Shown: piece by piece, positions 54,108 to 63,265 of the stretch | Position numbering within the stretch: the first letter of the stretch is position 1 | How the letters are laid out: every line of letters begins with the position of its first letter | Source of the DNA: Leucobacter aridicollis | GTDB taxonomy: Bacteria; Actinomycetota; Actinomycetes; Actinomycetales; Microbacteriaceae | Reading direction: 5' to 3' | Length of the DNA: 64,000 bases | Assembly: GCF_024399335.1 (NCBI RefSeq) | Contig: NZ_CP075339.1 | Coordinates: 2,790,001 to 2,854,000 of the forward strand | Made by a program: the position numbers and the translations under genes | Notes under the pieces: model-generated | Seen by the model: only the letters and a program-made list of their open reading frames with translations | Told to the model about the DNA's origin: nothing | Databases searched by the model: none

Positions 54108-55169
54108 ATGAGATCATTCGGATTCCTCTCTTTCGGCCACTACGGCCCCGTCCCCGGGTCGCGCGTGCGCACCGCCGGCGACATGCTCAAGCAGACGATC
54201 GAGCTAGCCGAGGGCGCCGACGAGATCGGCGTCAACGGCGCCTACGTGCGAGTGCATCACTTCGCACGCCAGGCTGCATCACCGATCCCGCTCCTCACCG
54301 CGATGGCGGCTCGCACGAGCCGCATCGAGGTCGGCACCGGCGTCATCGACCTGCGCTACGAAAACCCGCTCTATCTTGCTGAGGAGGCCGCGGCACTCGA
54401 CCTCATCTCCGACGGCAGACTCGCGCTCGGCGTGAGCCGGGGATCCCCCGAGACAGCGCTCCGTGGCTACGAGGCGTTCGGGTACACGGGCTCGCAGGAT
54501 CCACGCGGGGCCGACCTCGCGCGACCGAAGTTCGACCTGTTCCTCCGCGCGATCGAGGGCGAGGCGCTTGTCGAGGCCGACCCGAAGATGTCGCCTCCTG
54601 GCAGACTCGCCCTCGAGCCCCACTCGCCGGGCCTGCGGGAGCGCGTCTGGTGGGGCGCCGGCTCGACCGACACTGCAATCAACGCAGGCAAGATGGGCGT
54701 GAACCTGATGAGCTCGACCCTTGTCACCGAGGCAACGGGCGAACCCCTCGGGATTCTGCAACGCAAGCAGATCGACGCGTTCCGTGAGGCCTACCGGGAA
54801 GCCGGCCACACCGGGAAACCGCGCGTCTCTGTGAGCCGAAGCGTGTTCCCGATCGTTACCGAGCAAGACGAACTCTATTTCGGGCTCCGTGGGGGCGGAC
54901 CCGGGTCGGAGTCGCAGGACCAGATCGGTGTCATCGACGGGTTCCGCTCGACATTCGGCAAGACCTATGCCGATACGCCAGATCGGCTCATCGAGCAGCT
55001 CAAGGCAGACGAGGCCGTGATGGCAGCTGACACGCTCATGCTGACAATTCCGAACCAGCTCGGGCCCGAGTACAACCTGCACATTCTCGACTCGTTCGCG
55101 AAGCATGTTGCGCCAGCGCTCGGCTGGAAGCCGAACACCGAGGGGCGCGCGGAGGGCGACGCGGTCTAG
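54108..55169 (+). CDS. LLM-class flavin-dependent oxidoreductase
   Basis: 353 residues from ATG at 54108. Luciferase-like TIM-barrel: GVNGAYVRVHHFARQAASPIPLLTAMAARTSRIEVGTGV is the FMN/F420-site stretch, and DGRLALGVSRGSPETALRGYEAF follows. It may use FMN or F420. Substrate unknown. A strong hairpin follows; single gene. Confidence 0.88.
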   Translation: MRSFGFLSFGHYGPVPGSRVRTAGDMLKQTIELAEGADEIGVNGAYVRVHHFARQAASPIPLLTAMAARTSRIEVGTGVIDLRYENPLYLAEEAAALDLISDGRLALGVSRGSPETALRGYEAFGYTGSQDPRGADLARPKFDLFLRAIEGEALVEADPKMSPPGRLALEPHSPGLRERVWWGAGSTDTAINAGKMGVNLMSSTLVTEATGEPLGILQRKQIDAFREAYREAGHTGKPRVSVSRSVFPIVTEQDELYFGLRGGGPGSESQDQIGVIDGFRSTFGKTYADTPDRLIEQLKADEAVMAADTLMLTIPNQLGPEYNLHILDSFAKHVAPALGWKPNTEGRAEGDAV

Positions 55170-55174
55170 CAACT

Positions 55175-55208
55175 AGAGTCGCGCGAGGGAACGTCCTCGC
55201 GCGACTCT
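55175..55208 (+). terminator. Hairpin terminator after LLM oxidoreductase
   Basis: AGAGTCGCGCGAGG and CCTCGCGCGACTCT, perfect 14-base arms. Confidence 0.75.
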
Positions 55209-55297
55209 GGCTGTATGCCCTCGCATTCCCCGATCTACAAGCACCGCGGCCCGCGGTAGGCTCGCTGCGGGTCAACGGGAGAGGCTGAGGGGGCGCA

Positions 55298-55798
55298 ATG
55301 AGCGACGTACGCACGGGCGGACTGGGCTTTCAGTTCTACGCAGATGCGGCCGATGTAGCCAAAGCTGCAGGTGCCGCCCAACGACTCAGGCGCCCGCTTC
55401 GCGTGATCGGGCATCTTCATAGCCCCGAAGAGTTCCTCGTTGCCGAGGATGCAGCCGATGGCTCAGTCTGGGTGCTCGCGGCCGACCACTCAGCCGAATG
55501 GCCGCTCAACGTATCCCGTTCCGCTCTCGACGCATGCCTCACAGCGTTCGGGCGCTACCTCGACTCTGGATCCAAGGCTTCCGGCCCTGCTGTCTACTCT
55601 GCCGACGAGATGCGGGAACGACTGGAGCGCTTCGCGAGAGGCGAGGTGGTCTCCCGAGCTCCGCAGAAGCCGCCGGCACCCCACCGGGCTCGGCTCAAGC
55701 GACTCCATCGCGAGCTGAAAGCGGCCGACCGGTCCGTGTTCGCCCGCAATTCCTGGTGGTCAGGCGTGTTGGAGGACGCGAAGAACAACCTGCTCTAA
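55298..55798 (+). CDS. Hypothetical protein, possible SUKH-4-like
   Basis: 166 residues, soluble. WPLNVSRSALDACLTAFGRYLD resembles the strand-helix of SUKH-4 immunity proteins, but the N terminus (GLGFQFYADAADVAKAAG) is not decisive. The C terminus is basic (PHRARLKRLHRELKAADR). No toxin gene is next to it. ATG start with GAGAGGC upstream. Immunity role is only a possibility. Confidence 0.55.
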   Translation: MSDVRTGGLGFQFYADAADVAKAAGAAQRLRRPLRVIGHLHSPEEFLVAEDAADGSVWVLAADHSAEWPLNVSRSALDACLTAFGRYLDSGSKASGPAVYSADEMRERLERFARGEVVSRAPQKPPAPHRARLKRLHRELKAADRSVFARNSWWSGVLEDAKNNLL

Positions 55799-55827
55799 AG
55801 TGCACCGTCGACGAGTTATCGCCGGGC

Positions 55828-56205
55828 TCACACCGGACTGTGGCCGCCCGCAATGACATCGCGGATCATCGATCTCGCGGCTTCAGCATTCGCAACTGAC
55901 AGGTAGAGCCTGTCGAACGGGCTCCCGCCTCGAATGTGAACAACGAGCGCGGCACCAGGCCCAGAGACGTTCCAATACGTGCGCTCGCTAGGCGGGTGGA
56001 AGGTGCCGCTCAGCTTCGTACCGGTGTCGAGCCCCGGGCCGCGCCAGCCCGTTGCGACACGGTGCGGGTGCTCTTCAACCTCGACACCGGCGATGTCTGC
56101 AAGCCGAACCACAATCCTCCGCCGGAAGCCCCAGACTTTATCCAGTCCCCTCGGAACAATCACAAGCTCATCGCCGATGATGTCAACGTCATTGCGGCTA
56201 GCCAT
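55828..56205 (-). CDS. Conserved hypothetical protein, PH-like
   Basis: 125 residues. GDELVIVPRGLDKVWGFRRRIVVRLADIAGVEVEE suggests a PH-like beta barrel, continued by TYWNVSGPGAALVVHIRGGSPFDRLYLSVANAEAA. Function unknown. ATG start. Convergent with the 55298 gene. Confidence 0.65.
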   Translation of the reverse strand: MASRNDVDIIGDELVIVPRGLDKVWGFRRRIVVRLADIAGVEVEEHPHRVATGWRGPGLDTGTKLSGTFHPPSERTYWNVSGPGAALVVHIRGGSPFDRLYLSVANAEAARSMIRDVIAGGHSPV

Positions 56206-56306
56206 CTCACCTCCGGCGCGTCATGTTCAGAAAAGGCACGCAGCCCCGAAAGCAGATTACCGCCTGCTCCACCAGGTCGCCGCTGCACCTCTGGGACAAT
56301 ACGCAT

Positions 56307-56783
56307 ATGGCAGCCCGACTCACCGCAATCCCGCCGCACGACTTCCCGGCCTGGCTGAGCGCATCGCGGGCCGAGTACGAAGCCGACCTCGTCGCTACAG
56401 GCTCGACTCCCGAGACCGCAGCGCGGCAGGCTGCGAAGAGTCTGGCCTCCGCGTTCCCCGACGGTGAGCCCTCACCGACCAACGCCGTGTTCAACATCGT
56501 CGACGAGGCCGACAGGACGGTTGGATACCTGTGGGTGGGGCGTGACAACTCAGACGATCCGACAGCGTGGTGGGTCTGGGACATTGTTGTCGATCCAGTG
56601 TTCCGCGGTCGCGGACTCGGCCGCGAGGGCATGCGTCTGGCTGAGGAGTACGCACGTTCGCAGGGCGCTGCGACCCTCGGCCTCAACGTCTTTGGGTTTA
56701 ACACGACCGCCCGGGGCCTCTACGAGTCGTTGGGCTACGAGACGACGAGCGTCAAGATGCGCAAGAAACTCACCGAAGGCTGA
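56307..56783 (+). CDS. GNAT acetyltransferase
   Basis: 158 residues from ATG at 56307. WVWDIVVDPVFRGRGLGREGMRLAEEYARSQG has the acetyl-CoA-binding RGRGLG; LGLNVFGFNTTARGLYESLGYETTSVKMRKKL is the C-terminal block. Acts on an unknown amine. Divergent from the PH-like gene. The longer upstream frame has no family features. Confidence 0.85.
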   Translation: MAARLTAIPPHDFPAWLSASRAEYEADLVATGSTPETAARQAAKSLASAFPDGEPSPTNAVFNIVDEADRTVGYLWVGRDNSDDPTAWWVWDIVVDPVFRGRGLGREGMRLAEEYARSQGAATLGLNVFGFNTTARGLYESLGYETTSVKMRKKLTEG

Positions 56784-56897
56784 GGACCACCTTCGGTGTT
56801 GCCTGTGTTTCACACGCGCACACGGGATCACGCGCGCCAGCTTCCGTTCGCGTAAGGACACTGGCTGGTGCACGAGCCGGATGGGTAGCCTGGAGCA

Positions 56898-57266
56898 ATG
56901 ACCCCCGTACCCACCGATTGGATTGAGCACCGTCGCGGCGACAACGAACTGATCGGATGGATCGTTCCCGAAGGCGAGGACTTCGCGACGATCGATCTAC
57001 TCGGACGCCGCTCAGAGCCCGTCGACTGGCTCAGCGCGGAGGAGCGGCTCGAGGAGCTCGGAATCGGTTACCTCGCCGAGCGCTACGCCTACTGGAAGAC
57101 ACCAGACGTATGGACGCGGGTGAAAATCATCGAAGTCTCCCCCGACGGAATCACCGTGCAGGAGGATGACTACGGTGACGCCATCGGCGGGGTACCGCTC
57201 CCCTCGCACCGGCTCGACTGGCCGATGCCGAAAGAACTCGTGCTGCTCGCCGATGTCGCGGGATAG
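56898..57266 (+). CDS. Conserved hypothetical protein
   Basis: 122 residues, acidic and soluble: WIEHRRGDNELIGWIVPEGEDFATIDLLGR and WLSAEERLEELGIGYLAERYAYW. No family recognised. ATG start. A single gene between the GNAT gene and the GNAT remnant. Confidence 0.65.
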   Translation: MTPVPTDWIEHRRGDNELIGWIVPEGEDFATIDLLGRRSEPVDWLSAEERLEELGIGYLAERYAYWKTPDVWTRVKIIEVSPDGITVQEDDYGDAIGGVPLPSHRLDWPMPKELVLLADVAG

Positions 57267-57334
57267 GAGCCGTACTGTACGAGCAGAGATGCGGCGAGCG
57301 CTTTTCAGGGTCATACGCATACGCTCCGTGGAAT

Positions 57335-57568
57335 ATGCGCATGTACACCCCGAATGCCCTGCAGGTGCGTGACTACACCGAGGCCGAACGTCGAGCCCGC
57401 GAGGCGGGGGCGCGAGAGCTCACTGCCAATGTGAACATCACGGCGCGGCCGGTGTTCGAGCGCTGCGGCTTCGTAGCGACGCACACACAGCAGGTTGCTC
57501 GGGGCGACGTCACGCTCGCAAACTTCCGCACGGGCAAGGTAGTCGATACTAGGTCGCGCACCGCCTGA
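57335..57568 (+). pseudogene. C-terminal remnant of a GNAT acetyltransferase
   Basis: 77 codons end like the C-terminal half of a GNAT protein: AREAGARELTANVNITARPVFERCGFVATHTQQVARGDVTLANF. The acetyl-CoA loop and N-terminal half are absent upstream: the frame stays open to about 57263 but codes nothing recognisable and has no good start. The rest was probably deleted. Confidence 0.7.
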
Positions 57569-57630
57569 AGGTGCAAGTCCTAGCGGCACAGACGCCAGGG
57601 ACCAGTAGCCCTACGCAATACACTCTGAGC

Positions 57631-58488
57631 ATGGAATTCAACCCGCAGCAGCATCGCGTCAACCTCCCCGACGGTCGGGTACTCGCGGGAACGAGTTTCG
57701 GCCCGGTCGACGGGCGGCCCGTGTTGTTCGTCGCGGGCGCCGCGACGGGCAAGTCGATGGTGTTTGGTGAGGATGCGCTCGGAGACACCGGCGTCCGGCT
57801 GATCACGATGGACCGGCCCGGCATTGGTAGTTCGTCGCCCACCGACGCACGTACGATCGAGTCGACTGCGTCCGACTACCGCGCGTTCTTGGCCGGGGTG
57901 CTTGGTGCCGGTGCCACCTCGATCCCCATCGTCGCGAACTCGCAGGGAGTAATCTTTGGGCTCGCCCTGGCGCTCGCTGGCGGCGCCGAGCGGCTCCTGC
58001 TCGTCTCTCCGGCAGACGAGCTCCAGCACCGTGGCGTCCACGCGCTCCTGCCCGCAGAAGCGACCGCACTCTCCGATCTTGCTGAAACGAGTCCTGGGGA
58101 GGCTGCCGCCATACTCGCTGGTTTCAGCGCGCAGGCGATGGAGGAAATGGTGCTTAGCGGGTCCCACGAAAGCGACAGAGAGTTCTATACCTCACCCACG
58201 TTTCTGCCGCGATACCGCGCAGCTCTCGCGGAGGGGTTCGCGAACGCAGGCGCTGGCTACGTACAAGACACAATGCTCGCGATGCGCTCTTGGGGCCTCG
58301 ATCTCGAACGGATCGCATGCCCCGTGCAGGTGTGGTTTGGGAGCCACGACCGCAGCCACTCCCCCGACCACGGCGAGATCCTGACCGCGCGCATCCCAGG
58401 TGCGACGCGTGAAATTCGCGACGACGCGGGCGGAGCGCTGCTCTGGACGCACGCGCGCGAAGTGCTCGCGGCCGCGCTCCCCCGCTAG
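57631..58488 (+). CDS. Alpha/beta hydrolase
   Basis: 285 residues from ATG at 57631. The fold begins VLFVAGAATGKSMVFG with MDRPGIGSSSP; the nucleophile elbow is ANSQGV (Ser), unusual against GxSxG because Asn replaces the first Gly. GSHDRSHSP and the late GALLWTH could supply the acid and His. Substrate unknown. Confidence 0.8.
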   Translation: MEFNPQQHRVNLPDGRVLAGTSFGPVDGRPVLFVAGAATGKSMVFGEDALGDTGVRLITMDRPGIGSSSPTDARTIESTASDYRAFLAGVLGAGATSIPIVANSQGVIFGLALALAGGAERLLLVSPADELQHRGVHALLPAEATALSDLAETSPGEAAAILAGFSAQAMEEMVLSGSHESDREFYTSPTFLPRYRAALAEGFANAGAGYVQDTMLAMRSWGLDLERIACPVQVWFGSHDRSHSPDHGEILTARIPGATREIRDDAGGALLWTHAREVLAAALPR

Positions 58489-58573
58489 CGGACCGGCGAG
58501 ATCAGGATCGCCGCAGCTTGAATGGCTTCCTGAGCTCTGCCGCACGAGCCGCCGAGGTGGCTAGGCTTTTAGG

Positions 58574-59362
58574 GTGATTGCAGAGACCCGCGGAGACGGA
58601 ATACCACTGGTTGCGGTGCACGGCTTTGGGGTCGACCACCGCATCATGCTGCCTGTCGACGAGATGATCGACACCGAGGGCTGGCGGCGCGTCTACATCG
58701 ACTTGCCGTGGGCCGAAGGCGCGACCGACACGGGGGCCAAGACGCCGAAGGAGGTCGCCGACGCCGTGCTCGCCGAGGTGCGCGAGCTTGCTGGCGGCGG
58801 CCCGTTTGCGATCATAGGGAACTCGTTTGGCGCGATGGTCGCCCGCCACGTCGCGCACGCACTCGCGCCACAGTGCCTGGGCCTCGCGACGCTCGCGGGC
58901 GCATTCGAACTTGATCGCGCCCTGCGCGAGCTTCCCCCGCGCGAGGTCATGATTCACGATCACAGGATCCTCGAACTCGCGGGGGCAGCCCGTTCGGACT
59001 TTGAGGAGATGGCTGTGATCCACACCGAGCAAGCCCTTCGCGGGTTCGAACGCTACGTGTTGCCTGGCATTCGCGGCGCACAACTGCGGGTGCTCGCGCG
59101 ACTCAACGCGACCTACACCGACGCATACGCGCCAGAGACTGAGCACCATGAGCCGTTCACTGCGCCAGCGCTGCACGTCTTCGGTAGGCAGGACCACGTC
59201 GTCGGGTTCGCCGACGGGCTCGCCGCAGCACGTCACTACCCGCGCGGCACGTTCACTGTGCTCGACGGCGCAGGTCACAACGTGCACATCGAGCAGCCTG
59301 AGGTCGTCGGTGCGCTCGTACGCGACTGGCTGTCGCGCGCGGGCAGACACAAGCTACGCTGA
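58574..59362 (+). CDS. Alpha/beta hydrolase
   Basis: 262 residues from GTG at 58574. AVHGFGVDHRIM is the oxyanion region, IIGNSFGAMVARHVAH the nucleophile elbow (GNSFG), FGRQDHVVG the acid loop and GAGHNVHIEQPE the catalytic His. A complete classic triad. Substrate unknown. Follows the previous hydrolase by 86 bases. Confidence 0.87.
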   Translation: MIAETRGDGIPLVAVHGFGVDHRIMLPVDEMIDTEGWRRVYIDLPWAEGATDTGAKTPKEVADAVLAEVRELAGGGPFAIIGNSFGAMVARHVAHALAPQCLGLATLAGAFELDRALRELPPREVMIHDHRILELAGAARSDFEEMAVIHTEQALRGFERYVLPGIRGAQLRVLARLNATYTDAYAPETEHHEPFTAPALHVFGRQDHVVGFADGLAAARHYPRGTFTVLDGAGHNVHIEQPEVVGALVRDWLSRAGRHKLR

Positions 59363-59394
59363 AACGCACACTCACTGGGGCAGGAGAACCCAAC

Positions 59395-59958
59395 ATGTTT
59401 GACAAGGTGCTTTCTCGCGATGAAGCCCCGGCTGTGCTGGCCTACGTTCGGTCGCTGCTCGCTGCCGAGCGCTTTCACGGGCGGGTCCTCTACCAGTCGC
59501 TCGATCGGGTCAAGCAGTGGCACCTCGAGGTCGACAGAACAGTGCCAGCATGGTTCGCGGTGTCCGAAGATGGCGACTCGATTGAACTTCGTGATGGCGC
59601 TCTCCTCTTCGACGGAGAAGCCATGCCCCACGGCACGGAGGATCGGGTGCCCATCGTCGAACCGGCGTCACTCGGGTTCCCTGAGAGCCGCTACCTGTGG
59701 GGCGGATCCGCAGACGTCGACTGGCCAGTACTGCTGCAGCGGGTTGGGAAACGGTCGGTGCTCATCACGTTCGAACACGGCCGTGACCCATCGATGCGAA
59801 GCACAATGGTGATCGACACCGAGCTCGGCGTTGTCACGAGAATCCTGAACGTCTGCGAGCCTTTTCTGCTGCTCGTCGACATCGAGATCGGGCGGGGCAT
59901 CGAACGGCTACGCCCGGAAGCGTACCCAGAGCTTGAGGTCATCTACCCGGAATTCTGA
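59395..59958 (+). CDS. Conserved hypothetical protein
   Basis: 187 residues, soluble and acidic. VDWPVLLQRVGKRSVLITFEHG and STMVIDTELGVVTRI suggest beta strands. No family recognised. ATG at 59395 with GGAGAA upstream. Starts 33 bases after the second hydrolase and is probably co-transcribed with it. Confidence 0.65.
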   Translation: MFDKVLSRDEAPAVLAYVRSLLAAERFHGRVLYQSLDRVKQWHLEVDRTVPAWFAVSEDGDSIELRDGALLFDGEAMPHGTEDRVPIVEPASLGFPESRYLWGGSADVDWPVLLQRVGKRSVLITFEHGRDPSMRSTMVIDTELGVVTRILNVCEPFLLLVDIEIGRGIERLRPEAYPELEVIYPEF

Positions 59959-60113
59959 TCGTACGGGACGTCCCTCGCCGGCTAGGTCAAGTGAGGACCC
60001 CCGAAAGGAGGTCTTCTCCCCCGTAGTTCGCGTCGCTCAACTGGAAATCGCGCGATCATCCCGTACGGTTAAGTGAAGGCGCCGGGCGCCCGCCTGGCGG
60101 TTGGGGTAGCGAC

Positions 60114-61184
60114 ATGAGACGCATACGCGCGAACGCAGCGATCACTAGAGTGCTCGCTGGCGTGATGCTCGCGAGCGCGGCGGCGCTCACCGCGTGCACC
60201 GCGGCGTCGCCGCAACCGACGAGCACTGCGGAGGTCACGCCCACCCAGCCAGGCGACGTCGAATCAGGATCGGCTCCCGCAGTCATCCCCGAGTGCGACT
60301 CGGTCAATCCGGCAGCCCAGGCCGAGCAGACAAAGTTCCTCACGTCCTTCGGCAGGGAGCGAATCACTGCTCAGTTCGGTGAGACAGACCGGGCGCTCTT
60401 CAACGAGTTCGCGAGCCCGAGCGCGCTCACTGCAGTGAAATCTGTCACGCAGGAGCGCAACTGCAACTGGGTCATTTACCTCGACAGCGTCTACCTCTAC
60501 CAGCTCACTGCCGAACTTCCGCAGAGCGCAATGAAGCCGCTCATCGCCGACCTGCGCACATCGGATTTCACGGAGTCAACGAGGGGGCCTGCGACGGTGT
60601 TCACGCAGGCGATCCAAACCGGCGACATGCGCGGCACGATCGGCATCTCGCACTCGTTCATCGGCGACGTCTGGATAGTACTGATCGAGAATTCGACAGC
60701 ATTCTACGAGCAGTCTGCAATTGATGCGATCCTCACCGCGAATCCATCGCTCAAGCGCGCTACGACGACGTCGTGCGTTGAGCACCTGCCGGGGCCCGCG
60801 GTTACGCGTGCCGTTGCAGATCTCGCGTCGCGCACCGCCGAGGCGGACGGGTGGGACCTGGAGCGCGCGATCGATCTGGCAGGCGAAACATTCGACGCAT
60901 GCATGCCCCTCTCCTGGGCAGTTTTGCCGTCTGCCGGATCGGGAACCTCTTCCCCCACCCCCATCATGTTCTTCCACTACGGCGACTTCGTCGGCACTGA
61001 TGCAGACAGTGGAATCGGGGTATCCCCGCGGGTATCCCGAGTATCGAAATACTCGCTCGGCGTCGAGTACCGCTGGCAGCAGGACGGCGAACTCACGGCG
61101 TCGGGTAGCGCGGTCTCGACGTACACATGGGATGTTCCGACGAAGTCGATCATTCGAGACGGCCAGTTGCCGCCCGACTCGTAG
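60114..61184 (+). CDS. Lipoprotein of unknown function
   Basis: 356 residues. Signal with lipobox ALTAC (Cys28), then a Thr/Ser/Pro-rich linker. Two pairs of soluble Cys (CDSVN, NCNWV and CVEHL, CMPLS) may form disulfides. No domain recognised. Acts on the outer membrane face of the cell. ATG start. Confidence 0.75.
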   Translation: MRRIRANAAITRVLAGVMLASAAALTACTAASPQPTSTAEVTPTQPGDVESGSAPAVIPECDSVNPAAQAEQTKFLTSFGRERITAQFGETDRALFNEFASPSALTAVKSVTQERNCNWVIYLDSVYLYQLTAELPQSAMKPLIADLRTSDFTESTRGPATVFTQAIQTGDMRGTIGISHSFIGDVWIVLIENSTAFYEQSAIDAILTANPSLKRATTTSCVEHLPGPAVTRAVADLASRTAEADGWDLERAIDLAGETFDACMPLSWAVLPSAGSGTSSPTPIMFFHYGDFVGTDADSGIGVSPRVSRVSKYSLGVEYRWQQDGELTASGSAVSTYTWDVPTKSIIRDGQLPPDS

Positions 61185-61246
61185 CCAAGTCAATCGCCGT
61201 GTGGGAGGTTCGGCCGGCGGTCCCTGCGGTGGCACTCGCGAGCAGG

Positions 61247-61708
61247 CTACGAGCCGTAGACGAGCCGGAATCGCTCGCACAGTACCGGCATGTCGGGTTC
61301 GTACCCCTTCGGGCTCTCCGAGTGAAGCCGCCAATAGCGTTCGTGGATGGTTCGCCACGACGCGAGGGTGCGGTCGTCCTCCCCCTCCGCCCGGGCGTGC
61401 TCCTCGGTCACCTCGTCGAAGGGCACGATCTCCACGCTCGTGGTGACAATGACCGCTCTCGGCTCACCGGCACCGTCGAGAATGATGCTGTATTCGCCAA
61501 CCTGCGGCAGCGACTCTCCGGTGAACTCGTAGTCCCATACCGACGAGGCCGTACCTGTCTTCGTCCCATCAAGCACGAGTTGGAGCAGGCTATCCGCGTG
61601 CTCCTTCGTCGCTCCAAACGCCCAGGCTTCCGGGATCTCCGCGGGCAGCGTGGAGTCACTCGCTCGACGTGTCTCCCAGAACTCGCCAACTGTGGTCGCT
61701 GCCGTCAT
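61247..61708 (-). CDS. ASCH-domain protein
   Basis: 153 residues. AWAFGATKEHADSLLQLVLDGTKTGTASSVWDYE has the GTKTGTAS-type loop of the ASCH fold, a PUA-related RNA-binding or cytidine-related domain; VIVTTSVEIVPFDEVTEEHARAEGE and YEPDMPVLCERFRLV complete it. Third gene of the cold-shock/DUF3027 run (21-base gap). Confidence 0.85.
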   Translation of the reverse strand: MTAATTVGEFWETRRASDSTLPAEIPEAWAFGATKEHADSLLQLVLDGTKTGTASSVWDYEFTGESLPQVGEYSIILDGAGEPRAVIVTTSVEIVPFDEVTEEHARAEGEDDRTLASWRTIHERYWRLHSESPKGYEPDMPVLCERFRLVYGS

Positions 61709-61729
61709 ACGGTGCGCCCCTCAGACGGG

Positions 61730-62458
61730 TCAGTCTTCGTCGTCCGCATCTTCCGAGTCATCGGCGGCGGCGTGAGCGTCGTCTGTATCGTTTTCATCGT
61801 CGTCGTCATCATCTTCGTCGTTGTCGAGGTCGTCGCCATCCTCGTCGCCGTCATCGTCATCAACGTCGTCGTCAGCGTCGTCGTCAGCGTCGTCGTGGCC
61901 GTCCTCGTCGTCGCCCTCGCCGAGGTCGACGCCGTCAAGATCGTCTTCGTAGTCGGCGTAGTCGTTCTCGAGCGCGTCCTCGTCGGCGTCATCGAGGTCG
62001 GCAAGTTCCGCTGCTGCCTGCTCCGCCGCGGCGTGCTCGGCTGCTGCCTCCTTCGACTGGCGCGACTGCGCGTCTCGATATTGCGCGAGCCGTTCAGACC
62101 ACGGCACCCATTCGGGGGCGAGCATCGACCCCTCGCCCGGCAGCAGCTCCACCTCAAGGACAGTCACCGGCGCGTCCTCGTCGACTCGGGCAATCGCCGC
62201 AGCCCACCGCCATCCGGGGTAACCGGCGAGCAAGCTCTCGAAGAACACCGTGACCGTGCGCTCGTCGTTCACCTCGTAACCAGCGTCACCGCCAATCGAC
62301 TTGGCGTCGGTGATCTCTTCAAGCGCGGCGCGCGCCTGCGCACGCGACTCTCGGGTGAGGAGCACCGCGTCTGGTTCGATTGGTGTGCGCGCCTCGGTCG
62401 TCTCATCAGGCTGGGCTGACCCGTCGATGGCGGACTGTTCGGCGTTCTGCTCAGACAT
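61730..62458 (-). CDS. DUF3027-family protein with acidic tail
   Basis: 242 residues from ATG at 62458. The folded part spans about 25-135: AKSIGGDAGYEV, GWRWAAAIARVDED, and APEWVPWSERLAQYRDAQ are DUF3027 features. The last 95 residues are almost all Asp, Glu and Ala, a disordered acidic tail. The start overlaps the cold-shock stop by eight bases, so translation is coupled. Confidence 0.85.
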   Translation of the reverse strand: MSEQNAEQSAIDGSAQPDETTEARTPIEPDAVLLTRESRAQARAALEEITDAKSIGGDAGYEVNDERTVTVFFESLLAGYPGWRWAAAIARVDEDAPVTVLEVELLPGEGSMLAPEWVPWSERLAQYRDAQSRQSKEAAAEHAAAEQAAAELADLDDADEDALENDYADYEDDLDGVDLGEGDDEDGHDDADDDADDDVDDDDGDEDGDDLDNDEDDDDDDENDTDDAHAAADDSEDADDED

Positions 62459-62828
62459 CGAAATCATCCGCCACTCGTCGCAGCATCGTGGCGACCTGGC
62501 GCGAAGCCTGCCGCTCTGGATACTGCCCGCCCTTGAGCTTGCCACCAACAGCGTCGAGCAGCTTGACGAGGTCTTCAATGATCACTGCCATCTCGTCGGC
62601 CGATTTACGGCTCCTCTTCGCGAGCAGTGGCGTGTCGATCACTCGCACTGACAGTGCTTGGGGGCCGCGACGCCCCTCGCCGACGCTGTACTCGAGCCGA
62701 CTTCCGGCACGCACCTCGACGCCATCCGGGATCACCGACGCGTGCAGGTAGACCTGCTGTCCGTCTTCGCCCTGGATGAAGCCAAAGCCCTTGTCCTCGT
62801 CGTAGAACCTGACCTTGCCGTTCGGCAT
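62451..62828 (-). CDS. Cold-shock protein with C-terminal extension
   Basis: 125 residues from ATG at 62828. Residues 1-66 are a cold-shock OB fold: VRFYDEDKGFGFIQGEDGQQVYLHAS. The remaining ~60 residues are helical and basic (LLAKRSRKSADEMAVIIEDLVKLLDAV) and have no equivalent in the standard CspA. First gene of an operon with DUF3027 and ASCH, which suggests a linked RNA role. Confidence 0.88.
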   Translation of the reverse strand: MPNGKVRFYDEDKGFGFIQGEDGQQVYLHASVIPDGVEVRAGSRLEYSVGEGRRGPQALSVRVIDTPLLAKRSRKSADEMAVIIEDLVKLLDAVGGKLKGGQYPERQASRQVATMLRRVADDFDV

Positions 62829-62998
62829 GTCTCGCCCTTCCCTTCGCGGCATCTGCCGCAGTGGCCTCTCGGCCAAACGTTTTCGTGCCCGGCCGTATGT
62901 CCGTGCGTTGACTAGCAGTCTAGCCGTTCGGCCGTTTAGAACTGTGCGAAACCACAGCTCAGAGGGACTGTGCACAAGCGCGCGCTAAACTCGGTGGA

Positions 62999-63265
62999 AT
63001 GAGCACCGAAGAAACCAGCACCCCGTCGCTGTTCGAGCGGATTCTCGCCTACGCGACGGTCTCGATCATTGTCGTCGCACTCGGGTCGTTCTTTGCGACG
63101 CTCATCGTTGGTATGAGTAACCGCCAGGCTGTCGCCGAAGGCTTCTGGCCGGTGGTCTACGGGATCTCGCTGTTCGCGCTTCCGATCGGGTTTGCGTTGC
63201 TCGTCGTCCTGCTGATCGTCGCGCAACGCCGCCGCAGCCGGGATGCCCGCCGCGGAACCGTCTAG
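62999..63265 (+). CDS. Small two-helix membrane protein
   Basis: 88 residues with helices at about 18-40 and 51-74 and an Arg-rich end (AQRRRSRDARRGTV). No family function known. ATG at 62999, divergent from the cold-shock gene, and overlapping the next frame by 23 bases. Confidence 0.7.
   Translation: MSTEETSTPSLFERILAYATVSIIVVALGSFFATLIVGMSNRQAVAEGFWPVVYGISLFALPIGFALLVVLLIVAQRRRSRDARRGTV

Noticed and set aside
62301..62751. Plus-strand frames across the cold-shock/DUF3027 genes
   Set aside because: Antisense to two recognised genes with no features of their own.
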